64,000 nt of DNA, from assembly GCF_024721305.1 (NCBI RefSeq), contig NZ_JAMXOD010000010.1, positions 54,522-118,521 of the forward strand, given 5' to 3'. Shown piece after piece: positions 43,976 to 52,876 of the stretch. The position numbers and the translations under genes were made by a program. The notes below the pieces were generated by a model. That model worked only from the letters and a program-made list of their open reading frames with translations, was not told where the DNA came from and ran no database searches. The stretch is from Aequitasia blattaphilus (lineage in GTDB: Bacteria > Bacillota > Clostridia > Lachnospirales > Lachnospiraceae). The stretch's first letter is position 1, and every line of letters begins with the position of its first letter.

Positions 43976-45177
43976 AGACTCTTCATAAAGATATTTTGGC
44001 GGGAATCAACCTTTCAGAAGACATTGATGATGAGGAGCTAATTTACCGAATCTATAGTGTAATAAAAGAATATGCCAGAAATTGTTATATTTCATTAGGG
44101 GAAAGAGCACTTTTGGGAAAAGAGCTATTTAATACTTTTCGAAAGTTAGACATATTGGAAGAATTTCTTCTTGATGATGAAATAACAGAAATCATGATTA
44201 ATGGAACAGAATCTATATTTTATGAGAAACACGGTCGCCTTTTCCCATCAGACCGCCGTTTCTACTCAAAAGAAAAACTAAACGATTTAATACAACAAAT
44301 CGTATCTCGGGCAAATCGCCTAGTAAATGAAGCATCCCCAATTGTAGACACAAGATTAGAAGACGGTTCACGAGTCAACGTTGTCTTGCACCCAGTGGCC
44401 TTAAATGGACCAATTCTAACAATAAGAAAATTTCCGAAAGACAAAATAACAATGGATAGACTATTGACCCTTGGTTCTGTAAATCAAGAGGTGGCAGACT
44501 TTCTGATTATGTTAGTGCGTGCCAGATACAACATTTTCATTAGTGGTGGAACTGGCTCTGGAAAAACCACTTTTTTAAATGCGCTTTCACAGTTTATTCC
44601 AAGAGAAGAAAGAGTCATTGTAATAGAGGATAATGCAGAACTGGATATTATTGACATACCCAATATGGTACACATGGAGGCGAGAAATCCAAATACGGAA
44701 GGAGTTGGAGAAATTACGATAGACATGCTTATTAAGACTGCGCTTCGTCAGCGTCCAAGCAGGATTATTATTGGTGAAATCAGAGGGAAAGAGGCAATTT
44801 CGCTTTTGCAGGCGCTTAATACAGGCCATTCTGGGAGTATTAGTACGGGTCATGGAAATAATACAAAAGATATGCTAGGGCGCATTGCGACAATGGTATT
44901 GATGGGAATGGATATGCCACTACCGGCAGTGGAAAGACAAATTGCATCAGGAATTGACATACTAGTACATCTGGGAAGGATGCCGGATAAGTCCAGAAAA
45001 TTGATCGAAATTTCAGAAATCACAGGGTATGAAAATAATGAAATTCAAGTGACACTGTTATATCAGTATAGAGGAGGGCAATGGATAAAGATCAATGAGA
45101 TTAAGAATAAGGAAAAATTGCTTCTGGAAGGATATAACGAAGAAGGATTATCTGAGCATACTTTTGAGGTCGAGTAG
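43963..45177 (+). CDS. tadA: TadA/CpaF secretion ATPase
   Basis: A 404-residue hexameric secretion ATPase: EEFLLDDEITEIMING at the start of the core, Walker A SGGTGSGKTTFLN, Asp box VIVIEDNAELD, Walker B RPSRIIIGEIRGKEA and His box TGHSGSISTGHGN. It powers Flp pilus polymerisation. ATG 43963 is inside the end of tadZ. Confidence 0.95.
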   Translation: MHDVETLHKDILAGINLSEDIDDEELIYRIYSVIKEYARNCYISLGERALLGKELFNTFRKLDILEEFLLDDEITEIMINGTESIFYEKHGRLFPSDRRFYSKEKLNDLIQQIVSRANRLVNEASPIVDTRLEDGSRVNVVLHPVALNGPILTIRKFPKDKITMDRLLTLGSVNQEVADFLIMLVRARYNIFISGGTGSGKTTFLNALSQFIPREERVIVIEDNAELDIIDIPNMVHMEARNPNTEGVGEITIDMLIKTALRQRPSRIIIGEIRGKEAISLLQALNTGHSGSISTGHGNNTKDMLGRIATMVLMGMDMPLPAVERQIASGIDILVHLGRMPDKSRKLIEISEITGYENNEIQVTLLYQYRGGQWIKINEIKNKEKLLLEGYNEEGLSEHTFEVE

Positions 45178-45850
45178 CTTAGGAATACTCACATATGTCT
45201 TGTTTTACAGGAGTCCTATAGGTATAGTCTTTCTATTTCCGTTATATGTACTTTTTTTGACGAAAGAAACAGAAGAGTGTCTAAGGAAAAAAAAGAATGC
45301 TTTTAATGAACAGTTTAAAAATGCAGTTGCTGCGATAGCTTCGGGGCTATCGGTAGGCAATTCCGTTGAAAATGCGGTGGTGAGTGGAGAAAAAGAACTG
45401 AGATTGATATATGACTCAAAGGAACGAATTATTAGAGAGTTTCAGATTATGATACGTCAACTAAAGCTGCATGTTTCAATGGAGAAAATATTTGAGGATT
45501 TGGCTCTTCGAGTTCCGGAAGAGGATGTGAGAGATTTTGTGACGGTTTTTGTGACGGTTAAAAAAAGTGGAGGAAATCTTGTTGCAATTATTGCTGATAC
45601 GGCACGACAAATTTCTGAAAAGCAAGAGGTAGAAAGAGAGATAGAGATACTACTTGCAGCTAAGAAATATGAGTTTAAGATTATGACAATGGTTCCGTTT
45701 CTAATTATCGGATATATGAGTTTAAGCTTTCCGGAATTTATGAAACCTCTTTATGGAAATATTTTTGGAGTAGGAGTTATGACGATATGCTTGGGTATAT
45801 ATACAGTTGCTTATTACATGGGATTAAAGATTATAAAAATAGAGGTATAG
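45095..45850 (+). CDS. tadB: TadB-like pilus platform membrane protein
   Basis: A protein of up to 251 residues with N-terminal helices, a cytoplasmic T2SSF domain (NAVAAIASGLSVGNSVENAV, PEEDVRDFVTVFVTVKKSGG) and C-terminal helices. It is an inner-membrane platform component with TadC. The start is uncertain: ATG 45095 overlaps tadA by 83 nt, and a later TTG near 45161 with GAAGGA upstream is possible. Confidence 0.86.
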   Translation: MRLRIRKNCFWKDITKKDYLSILLRSSSLGILTYVLFYRSPIGIVFLFPLYVLFLTKETEECLRKKKNAFNEQFKNAVAAIASGLSVGNSVENAVVSGEKELRLIYDSKERIIREFQIMIRQLKLHVSMEKIFEDLALRVPEEDVRDFVTVFVTVKKSGGNLVAIIADTARQISEKQEVEREIEILLAAKKYEFKIMTMVPFLIIGYMSLSFPEFMKPLYGNIFGVGVMTICLGIYTVAYYMGLKIIKIEV

Positions 45851-45858
45851 TCATTGTT

Positions 45859-47052
45859 ATGTTTTTACTATTAGGAGTGGGAGCAGGTTTCTGTATCTAT
45901 GAGTATTCAGGATTATCTAAACAGGCTATTACCGAAATTGAAAGAAAGGAGGTTAATCAAGGAAATAAGAAGGAAGAGGTGGATTTATTTATTGATGGAC
46001 GAAAAGAAGATACACTTCAGATACTAGTGGAAGAAACAGAATATTCAAGAGAAGAAATCCAAAAAAAATTCAAAAAATACTGTAATGATATGGATACAAT
46101 TATATTGGGAAAGAATGAAAGCCTGGATTATGTGACTGAGAGACTGAACTTAATACAAAAGATACCGAAAGAGCCTATTCGAATTGAATGGATACTTGAC
46201 CGCTATGATGTCATAAATTATAAGGGAGAGCTCATGGAAGATAAACTTCCAGAAAAAGGAACTTTGGTTCAGCTAAAAGGAGTTCTTACCTATGAAAGAA
46301 GGCCGGAGGAACAAGCAGTCTATGAAAGGGCAGTGATGTTGTACCCAGGATATTTGAAGAAAGGCGAGAAAGATATACATGATATAAAGGAGCGAATTGT
46401 GTATGAGGAAGAAAACTCCAGAACAGAGAAGACCTTTAAACTGCCTGAAAAGAGTGATGGGAAAGTATTTGAATATCGTGTATCAAAAGAAAATCGGGGG
46501 CTATCCTTTGTGGTACTTGGACTATCGATTGGAGTCCTTCTTTTCTTTAAAACGAAACAGGATCAGAAGAATGAACAAAAAAAGAGAGAAGAGCAAATGA
46601 TGAGAGACTATCCTTTTCTTGTAAATAAGATGATTTTACTTTTACAGGCAGGAATGAGCATGGGACAGGTATGGGACAAGATGGTTTTAGAATATGAAAA
46701 ACAGATAAAAGTAACAGGGAATCGCTTTGTCTACGAAGAGATGAAGAAAACATGGAATCAAAGTAAGAGCGGAATGTCATTTGTAAAGAGTATTGAAGAA
46801 TTTGGGCAGAGATGTAAGAAAAGCTCATATTTGAAGCTAAGCGCAATTCTAGCACAGAATTTAAGAAAAGGGAATAAGGGGTTAGTTACAATGCTGAAAG
46901 CCGAAGGAAGGCTGGCCTTTGAGGAAAGGAAGGCTCGCGCAAAACAAAAGGGGGAAGAGGCGGGAACGAAGTTGTTATTGCCGATGTTTATGATGCTGAT
47001 CATTGCATTGATTATCGTAATAATTCCAGCATTTCTATCAATTCAAATCTAA
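45859..47052 (+). CDS. tadC: TadC-like pilus platform membrane protein, long form
   Basis: About 397 residues, longer than typical TadC because of a ~200-residue extracytoplasmic insert near the N-terminus (~20-220) before the T2SSF domain (FLVNKMILLLQAGMSMGQVW, GNRFVYEEMKKTWNQSKSG). Two C-terminal helices end the protein. The ATG at 45859 is preferred to one at 45787 inside tadB. Such inserts are seen in Clostridia Tad loci. Confidence 0.82.
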   Translation: MFLLLGVGAGFCIYEYSGLSKQAITEIERKEVNQGNKKEEVDLFIDGRKEDTLQILVEETEYSREEIQKKFKKYCNDMDTIILGKNESLDYVTERLNLIQKIPKEPIRIEWILDRYDVINYKGELMEDKLPEKGTLVQLKGVLTYERRPEEQAVYERAVMLYPGYLKKGEKDIHDIKERIVYEEENSRTEKTFKLPEKSDGKVFEYRVSKENRGLSFVVLGLSIGVLLFFKTKQDQKNEQKKREEQMMRDYPFLVNKMILLLQAGMSMGQVWDKMVLEYEKQIKVTGNRFVYEEMKKTWNQSKSGMSFVKSIEEFGQRCKKSSYLKLSAILAQNLRKGNKGLVTMLKAEGRLAFEERKARAKQKGEEAGTKLLLPMFMMLIIALIIVIIPAFLSIQI

Positions 47053-47068
47053 ATCAAGGAGGAAGGTT

Positions 47069-47248
47069 ATGTGGAGATTACAGTATTTATGGAAGCAGCT
47101 TGTAAAAGATGAAAAAGGAATAGGTGTTGTGGAGGTGATCTTAATATTAGTGGTTTTAATTGGATTGGTTTTAATATTTAAAAGTCAACTAACTGCTTTA
47201 GTCCAAACCATTTTTGAAAAAATCACAAGTGAAAGTTCTGGTATATAG
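47069..47248 (+). CDS. flp: Flp-type major pilin (59 residues)
   Basis: A short gene encoding MWRLQYLWKQLVKDEKG, then IGVVEVILILVVLIGLVLIF and a hydrophilic end. It has the prepilin peptidase site G/IGVVE with Glu at +5 and a single hydrophobic helix, the pattern of Flp1-like pilins. AAGGAGGAAGG lies upstream. It sits between tadC and the pseudopilin-like genes, as expected for the major pilin. It should be processed by the A24 peptidase at 49457. Confidence 0.88.
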   Translation: MWRLQYLWKQLVKDEKGIGVVEVILILVVLIGLVLIFKSQLTALVQTIFEKITSESSGI

Positions 47249-47251
47249 TGT

Positions 47252-48616
47252 ATGAAAGTCAAGGGCGAGATCACGGTTTTTTTAAGTCTTATTTTTTTGA
47301 TATTGATATCCTTTATTGCAGCTATGGTTGAAAGTGCATCAATACAAGTGGCAAAAAATCAAAGTAGAGAAAACATTAACATGGCAGTGGAATCTGTCTT
47401 TGGAGAATATCAAAAAAAATTATGGGATCAGTACCATATTTTTGCATTGGATTCAACCTATGAAACCGGGAATTATGATATCAGTCGTGTTAATGAGCGC
47501 ATTTCCTACTATAGTGGACAGAATACTGAAATGGAAATAACGGATTTACTTCTGCTTTCGGATTATGAAAACAGACATTTTCGTAATCAGGTATTGGAAT
47601 ACGTGAAAGAAAAGTGGGGATATGGATATATGGAAGAATGGATTCATACAGAAAAAGAGATAATAGAAGAGGATCGAGATAGAGAGGAGTTTACGAAAGA
47701 TGAAGACAGAGCCAAGAAGGAGATTCAAGAGTATCTTGAAGAAAATGAAGCAAGTATAGATGAGGATAAGAATCCAATTGAACATATTGAAGGAATAAAA
47801 AAAGGTGGCATTTTAGAGTTAGTGAAACCGAAGAATGTGCAGATATCAGAAAAAGGAGTAAAGGGAGAGGACGTCTATTCACAGCGAGATATACAAAAGG
47901 GATACGGAAATGTGAAGATAAAAGGAAATGAAGATATTGGAATTGAAAAAATTGCAATTACAGAGTATGCTCTTGATCATTTTGAATGTTTTACAAATCA
48001 GAAGGAAGGAAAGGCTCTGGAATATCAACTAGAGTATATACTTAGTGGAAAATACACAGATAGGACGAATCTGGAAGAAGTAGTCCGAAAGCTGATTTGG
48101 CTGCGTTTTACCCCGAACTATATTTACTTAAGATCTGACCAAGAGTTGATTGCGGAAGCTAGAGCCCTTGCCCTTTCGATATCTACATTGGTAGCGATTC
48201 CCCAGATGACAGAAGTCCTGACTCAGGGGATTCTATTGGCATGGGCCTATGGAGAAGGAGTGATGGACGTACGTTCTTTATTAAAGGGGGGAGGGGTTCC
48301 TATTATGAAAACGAAGGAGTCCTGGAGTCTGCAGCTAATGTCTCTGATGAAGCTGGGAACAGAAGAAGATACAATAGAATCTCCCGTTCATGAAGAGGGA
48401 CTGGATTACAAAGCATACCTTAGGTTATTATTCTATCTTCAACGTCCAAAGATTGTATCGGATAGAATTTTGGATCTTATTGAAATCAATTTAAGAGATG
48501 AGGGGGCTGCATTTTTTTACGTGGATTATATGGTAGGAGGTCTGGTTATCCAGTGCACAAATAGATTTCGCCGTGGAGTTTCCTATCAGTTCCCTGTGAG
48601 CTTTTCTTATAACTAG
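47252..48616 (+). CDS. DUF5702-like Tad-locus surface protein
   Basis: A 454-residue protein with an N-terminal helix (ITVFLSLIFLILISFIAAMVESASIQ) like TadE/TadG pseudopilins and a large extracellular region. In Clostridia Tad loci this position is filled by DUF5702 proteins of unknown role, plausibly a tip or adhesive component. No enzymatic motif is evident. Confidence 0.75.
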   Translation: MKVKGEITVFLSLIFLILISFIAAMVESASIQVAKNQSRENINMAVESVFGEYQKKLWDQYHIFALDSTYETGNYDISRVNERISYYSGQNTEMEITDLLLLSDYENRHFRNQVLEYVKEKWGYGYMEEWIHTEKEIIEEDRDREEFTKDEDRAKKEIQEYLEENEASIDEDKNPIEHIEGIKKGGILELVKPKNVQISEKGVKGEDVYSQRDIQKGYGNVKIKGNEDIGIEKIAITEYALDHFECFTNQKEGKALEYQLEYILSGKYTDRTNLEEVVRKLIWLRFTPNYIYLRSDQELIAEARALALSISTLVAIPQMTEVLTQGILLAWAYGEGVMDVRSLLKGGGVPIMKTKESWSLQLMSLMKLGTEEDTIESPVHEEGLDYKAYLRLLFYLQRPKIVSDRILDLIEINLRDEGAAFFYVDYMVGGLVIQCTNRFRRGVSYQFPVSFSYN

Positions 48617-48665
48617 ACAAGTCTGGATGCCCTTTTGGTTAGGAAAGAATTAGCTCAGATAAAAT

Positions 48666-49478
48666 ATGAAGAAAAGGAGATGGATTCGTGCTATGACAAA
48701 GTCAACTAAAAGGGTATCCAGATTTGCCTTGCCTCAAAAAACACGTGGCAGTATTACAATAGAAGCTGCTTTTGCGGTACCCTTCTTTTTTCTTGCAGTT
48801 TTAACCCTTGTATTTATGCTGGAAGCAATGGCTATCAAAATCAATGTGCGGAGCGGGCTGATGAATGCTGGAAAACAGACCTGCAATGATTTGGCAAAAG
48901 GAGATTTCTTTTCACCAAGTCAGATTGAAAATGGGATTGTGAAATCTGTGGGTGAGGAGCGGATGAATCGCAGCTTGATAAAAGGTGGAAGCAGCGGAAT
49001 CAAGTGTGAAAAGTCCTATGTGTTCGGAGGCACAGGAATCTGTAATCTTGTGGTAGAGTATGAATTAAAGGCGCCTTTCCCTCTGTTTCCAATAGCGGGA
49101 GTCTATCAGAAAGAAGAGGTGAAAATCAAAGCGTGGACAGGATATCTAAACTCTTTTGACGGCGGAGATTCTAAGGAGATGGTCTATATCACAGAGACAG
49201 GAGTTGTTTATCATAGAAATTTTCAATGCACCCATCTTAAGCTTTCTATTAAGATGGTGCCGGAACCAGGTATCAATGAATTACGGAATATGGAAGGCGG
49301 AAAATACCATTTGTGTATATTATGCAAAGGGAAGGGGACTGGCAATTCTGTGTATGTCACGGATTATGGAGACAAGTATCATTACACGATAGGATGCACG
49401 GGGTTAAAAAGAACAATTTATACAGTTCCATTGTCAGAGGCAGTGGGGAAGGGGGCGTGTCAAAGGTGTTCAAAATAA
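48666..49478 (+). CDS. tadE: TadE-like pseudopilin with extended C-terminus
   Basis: Up to 270 residues. The helix region RGSITIEAAFAVPFFFLAVL is a TadE-type N-terminus with a Glu at the expected position. The C-terminal half has two similar cysteine units, VYHRNFQCTHLKLS with HLCILCKG and YHYTIGCTGLKR with ACQRCSK, which may bind metal or form disulfides. ATG 48693 after AAAAGGAG is an alternative start. It overlaps the peptidase gene. Confidence 0.75.
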   Translation: MKKRRWIRAMTKSTKRVSRFALPQKTRGSITIEAAFAVPFFFLAVLTLVFMLEAMAIKINVRSGLMNAGKQTCNDLAKGDFFSPSQIENGIVKSVGEERMNRSLIKGGSSGIKCEKSYVFGGTGICNLVVEYELKAPFPLFPIAGVYQKEEVKIKAWTGYLNSFDGGDSKEMVYITETGVVYHRNFQCTHLKLSIKMVPEPGINELRNMEGGKYHLCILCKGKGTGNSVYVTDYGDKYHYTIGCTGLKRTIYTVPLSEAVGKGACQRCSK

Positions 49479-49879
49479 CTACTGGTGTTTTGTTTTGCTT
49501 TCTTCTATTTCTCAATTGGTATGATATTAAGTATAGAAGTATTCCTTTAATGCTTTTTAGCATTGGGGGAGGAATTATTCTGGTTGTCACAGGTTTTTGG
49601 GGAAGCCTTACTACAAAAGACGTTCTTATTGGGAGTTTACCGGGAATTTCATGTCTTGCCGTTGGAGCTGTTACAAGGGAAAAGCTGGGATATGGAGATG
49701 GATTAACAGTGATTTTAATTGGCATAGTAGAAGGCAGTGTGCCGGTTTGCATCATTTTCATTTTTGCGTGCTTTGGTGCCATATGCGTAGGAGCCATTCT
49801 GGGGAAAAAAAGTGTACCATTTATACCATTTTTAACATTAGGGTATGTTATCACAGAAGTCATTAAGGAGATCAAATGA
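49457..49879 (+). CDS. tadV: Prepilin peptidase of the A24/TadV type
   Basis: A 140-residue multi-pass membrane protein with the two catalytic aspartates of A24 peptidases: WYDIKYRSIP near the N-terminus and GYGDG in the middle. The size is that of the short TadV/CpaA form without methylase domain. GTG 49457 with GGGGAAGGGGG upstream overlaps the end of tadE by 22 nt. It should process the Flp pilin at 47069. Confidence 0.88.
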   Translation: MSKVFKITTGVLFCFLLFLNWYDIKYRSIPLMLFSIGGGIILVVTGFWGSLTTKDVLIGSLPGISCLAVGAVTREKLGYGDGLTVILIGIVEGSVPVCIIFIFACFGAICVGAILGKKSVPFIPFLTLGYVITEVIKEIK

Positions 49880-50280
49880 AGAACAGGGTAAAAGGTAGTA
49901 CAACCATAGAAATGGCAATAATAGCACCTATGATTCTACTTGTTTTCATGATGATTATATACTGTATTTTTTATTTTCATGATAAGAATATACTGCTAGG
50001 GGTGGCAAATGAAGTTGCTTCTGTTGGAAGCATGAAAATGAGAACGGAAGGTGAGGAGGTATTATCAGAACTAGATGCTTTTTTATCAGAGAGAATTCAG
50101 AAAAAGTGTATTTTGCTTCAGGTAACGGATTACAAGATAAAGGTACTGGAAAATGAAGTTTATGTTTCTATTTATGCAAAGAAGAAGCAGTTAAAGGTTC
50201 GAGTGGAAAGAAGGATGGAGGTAGCGCGTGTGGAAAAGGAGATAAGGAGAAGAACGAATTGGAAAGAATTATTACAATAG
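49876..50280 (+). CDS. TadE/TadF-like small pseudopilin
   Basis: A 134-residue protein with an N-terminal helix beginning GSTTIEMAIIAPMILLVFMM, typical of TadE/TadF pseudopilins, and a short hydrophilic end. It overlaps the peptidase gene by 4 nt. The role is inferred from the family: a minor pilin needed for assembly. Confidence 0.82.
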   Translation: MKNRVKGSTTIEMAIIAPMILLVFMMIIYCIFYFHDKNILLGVANEVASVGSMKMRTEGEEVLSELDAFLSERIQKKCILLQVTDYKIKVLENEVYVSIYAKKKQLKVRVERRMEVARVEKEIRRRTNWKELLQ

Positions 50281-50951
50281 AGGCCAAAGAAATTTATAGG
50301 GAAGACTACCAAATAAAAATGATTCGGCTAAACAAGATAGAAGGGCTTCTTCCTATTCGTGGGATCGGATGGGGAACGAAAAGCCAATATTCTTATAAAG
50401 TAAATGGAAAAGTATCAATGGGCGGGATATATGAAAGAGGTAAGGTGAAGGCGGAAGATATAAATAGTTTTGCTAAAAACGTCCTTTGTTTGATGGATGA
50501 TTTAGAGAAACACTTGCTTGATATAAATAAGTTGCTGTTTCAGAAGGACTACATTTTTTATGGGCGGGAACGATTCTATTTCTGTTATTATCCTCCCTGT
50601 AACAGAGAGGTATATGAAGAGTTCCATGAATTAATGGAATATTTTGTGAAGCATATAGACTATAATGATGAAATCGCTGTAGAAAAACTACATTTTCTGT
50701 ACGATAAAACCCGGGAAGAAAACTACGATTTAGAGGAATTGCTGAAACAAAGTATTGGTATGGAAAAGTCAGAAGAAGAGGAAATTCCAATTCAAGAGAT
50801 TTCCTATATAGATGAAGAAGAGAAGGAAGAACCGGTTTTTGTTCGTGAGAAAAAAGCATCTGTCATTTGTCGAGCAAAAAAAATGATTAAGAGAAGGAAG
50901 AAAAAGAAATGGGGGGATTTTGATGATTTGTTGCTAGATGAAGAAGTCTAA
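50259..50951 (+). CDS. DUF6382-like protein ending the Tad operon
   Basis: A 230-residue cytoplasmic protein with the DUF6382-like N-terminal region (EGLLPIRGIGWGTKSQYSYK, LLFQKDYIFYGRERFYFCYYPP in parts) and a very acidic, then very basic tail (KKMIKRRKKKKWGDF). In related loci DUF6382 is often fused to an FHA domain, absent here. It starts at TTG 50259 with AAGGAG upstream. Function is unknown. Confidence 0.7.
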   Translation: MERIITIEAKEIYREDYQIKMIRLNKIEGLLPIRGIGWGTKSQYSYKVNGKVSMGGIYERGKVKAEDINSFAKNVLCLMDDLEKHLLDINKLLFQKDYIFYGRERFYFCYYPPCNREVYEEFHELMEYFVKHIDYNDEIAVEKLHFLYDKTREENYDLEELLKQSIGMEKSEEEEIPIQEISYIDEEEKEEPVFVREKKASVICRAKKMIKRRKKKKWGDFDDLLLDEEV

Positions 50952-50986
50952 GGTATACTATTGCGTAAGAAGAAAGGATGAATCTT

Positions 50987-51604
50987 ATGCAAAAACTTTT
51001 TAAAGAGGCGCCCTGTACAGCTATTATTGCAGCAATAAACATTGTGGTCTTTTTTTTCCTGACTTTCCAGGGGAGGACAGAAGATGCAGGATTTTTATTG
51101 GAGCATGGAGGGATGTATGTTCCTTATGTTTTTGAGAGAAATGAATACTATCGTATTTTCACAAGTATCTTTATACATGCGGGCTTCAATCATTTGGTAA
51201 ACAACATGATTTCCTTGTTTCTCTTTGGAATTAATCTGGAAAAGACCATCGGAAAAGTAAAATTTATAGTGATTTATTTTATCAGTGGGCTGGGAGCTAA
51301 CTTATTATCGGGTTGGTTTGATGTTGTACAAAATGAATATGTAGTTTCCGTTGGGGCTTCCGGGGCTATATTTGGACTAATAGGAGCGCTTCTATATGTG
51401 GCAATCCGCAATAGGGGACGCATTGGAAATATATCAGGAAGAGGATTGCTCATAATGATAGTCTTTACGCTCTACTATGGATTTACCAGCGTAGGAGTGG
51501 ATAATATCGCTCATTTAGGCGGTTTGATATTGGGCTTTATTCTGGGAGTTTTGCTTTACTGGAAAAGAAAGCCGAGATATAATGAATATAGAAGTCATTA
51601 TTAG
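50987..51604 (+). CDS. Rhomboid-family intramembrane serine protease
   Basis: A ~205-residue six-helix protein with the catalytic Ser in SVGASGAIFGLIGAL and the His in NIAHLGGLILGF, plus the conserved HAGFNHLVNNM loop. Rhomboids cleave membrane-spanning substrates. ATG 50987 is chosen since AAAGG abuts the earlier ATG at 50978. It may act on envelope proteins, but no specific substrate is indicated. Confidence 0.9.
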   Translation: MQKLFKEAPCTAIIAAINIVVFFFLTFQGRTEDAGFLLEHGGMYVPYVFERNEYYRIFTSIFIHAGFNHLVNNMISLFLFGINLEKTIGKVKFIVIYFISGLGANLLSGWFDVVQNEYVVSVGASGAIFGLIGALLYVAIRNRGRIGNISGRGLLIMIVFTLYYGFTSVGVDNIAHLGGLILGFILGVLLYWKRKPRYNEYRSHY

Positions 51605-51624
51605 GACGAAGGAGGGATGTAGCA

Positions 51625-52041
51625 ATGAAGGATGAAAATTGTATTTTTTGTAAACTTGCTAACGGAGAAATTCCAACGGCTACCTTATACGAGGATGAAG
51701 ATTTTCGGGTGATACTAGATGCTTCACCAGCATCGAAAGGTCACGCTTTAATCATTCCAAAGAATCATTACCGGAATTTATTTGATTTAGATGATTCAAT
51801 TAGTAAAAAGGTCATGCCTCTTGCAAAAAAAATGGTGAATCAGCTCAAAACGATTTTGGGATGTGATGGATACAACATTGTACAAAACAACGAAGCTCCG
51901 GCAGGGCAGACAGTGTTTCATTTTCATATGCATTTGATACCAAGATATGAAGGAGATCAAGTGGGACTGGGATGGAAAATGGGAACCCTGGAGGATAAGG
52001 ACAAAGAAGAATTACTTGAAAAAATGAAGGATTTTTACTAA
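51625..52041 (+). CDS. HIT-family nucleotide hydrolase
   Basis: A 138-residue protein with CIFCKLANGEIPTA at the start (Zn-type Cys pair) and the catalytic triad HFHMHLIPR. HIT proteins hydrolyse dinucleoside polyphosphates or adenosine phosphoramidates in the cytoplasm. AAGGAGG precedes the ATG. A terminator follows directly. Confidence 0.93.
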   Translation: MKDENCIFCKLANGEIPTATLYEDEDFRVILDASPASKGHALIIPKNHYRNLFDLDDSISKKVMPLAKKMVNQLKTILGCDGYNIVQNNEAPAGQTVFHFHMHLIPRYEGDQVGLGWKMGTLEDKDKEELLEKMKDFY

Positions 52042-52066
52042 AAAGAAGCTTTGGCTTCTTTTTTTG
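52041..52066 (+). terminator. Intrinsic terminator after HIT gene
   Basis: AAAAGAAGC (52041-52049) pairs with GCTTCTTTT (52054-52062) around loop TTTG, followed by more T residues. Confidence 0.92.
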
Positions 52067-52105
52067 TACAAAAATCCGTACATAGAATTAACTCGCAATA
52101 TAGGC

Positions 52106-52134
52106 TTGCAAAAAGAAAGAAGAGGTTGTACAAT
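52106..52134 (+). promoter_or_regulatory. Promoter of second MacB-like operon
   Basis: TTGCAA (52106-52111), 17-nt spacer, TACAAT (52129-52134). The perfect dyad GTACAATTGTAC (52128-52139) overlaps the -10 and could be a repressor site. The 11-bp TTAAGG repeats of copy 1 are absent, so the two operons are probably regulated differently. Confidence 0.65.
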
Positions 52135-52173
52135 TGTACTATTGAAGTAATGCAGTTTGAAAAGGAGGACAGC

Positions 52174-52872
52174 ATGGAGGAACTTGTACGAATTAAAAAC
52201 ATGTATAAAATATACAATCCTGGAGAGGACGAAGTAAGAGCTCTTGATGGGGTTGACATAACGATACATGAGGGTGAATACGTTGCGATTATTGGACAAT
52301 CGGGTTCCGGGAAATCTACTCTTATGAATATGCTTGGATGCCTGGATGTTCCAACATCTGGATCTTACTACCTGCATAATCAAGATGTTTCTCAGATGAA
52401 AGATAATGATTTGGCTCAGATTCGGAACAAAGAGATAGGGTTTATTTTTCAAGGATTCAATCTAATTGCGAACTTAGATGCCATTGGAAATGTAGAACTT
52501 CCTTTAATCTATAGAGGAATTAGTAAGGGAGCGAGGCAAAAGATTGCAAAGCAGGCGTTGTCGATTGTCGGTTTGGAAAAGAGGATGAAGCATAAGCCCT
52601 CAGAAATGTCGGGAGGGCAGCAGCAAAGAGTTGCAGTAGCAAGAGCAATTGCAGCAAAACCACCTGTTATTCTGGCAGATGAACCAACGGGAAACCTGGA
52701 TACTAAGACGACGAAAGAAATTATGGAAATACTAAGAGAGCTGCATAGAGCAGGAAGAACAGTTATTGTTATTACCCATGATGATGAGATTGCAGAGCAG
52801 GCAGCGAGAGTAATCAAACTAAAAGATGGAAAGATTGTGGCAGATTATATGAATCAACAAGGGGAGGAATAG
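52174..52872 (+). CDS. MacB-type ABC transporter ATPase (copy 2)
   Basis: A 232-residue paralogue of the ATPase at 34429, nearly identical in the motif regions ([35 protein letters not shown]). AAAGGAGG precedes ATG 52174; an in-frame upstream start at 52051 would run through the terminator and promoter. It pairs with the adaptor and permease downstream. Confidence 0.92.
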   Translation: MEELVRIKNMYKIYNPGEDEVRALDGVDITIHEGEYVAIIGQSGSGKSTLMNMLGCLDVPTSGSYYLHNQDVSQMKDNDLAQIRNKEIGFIFQGFNLIANLDAIGNVELPLIYRGISKGARQKIAKQALSIVGLEKRMKHKPSEMSGGQQQRVAVARAIAAKPPVILADEPTGNLDTKTTKEIMEILRELHRAGRTVIVITHDDEIAEQAARVIKLKDGKIVADYMNQQGEE

Positions 52873-52876
52873 GCAA

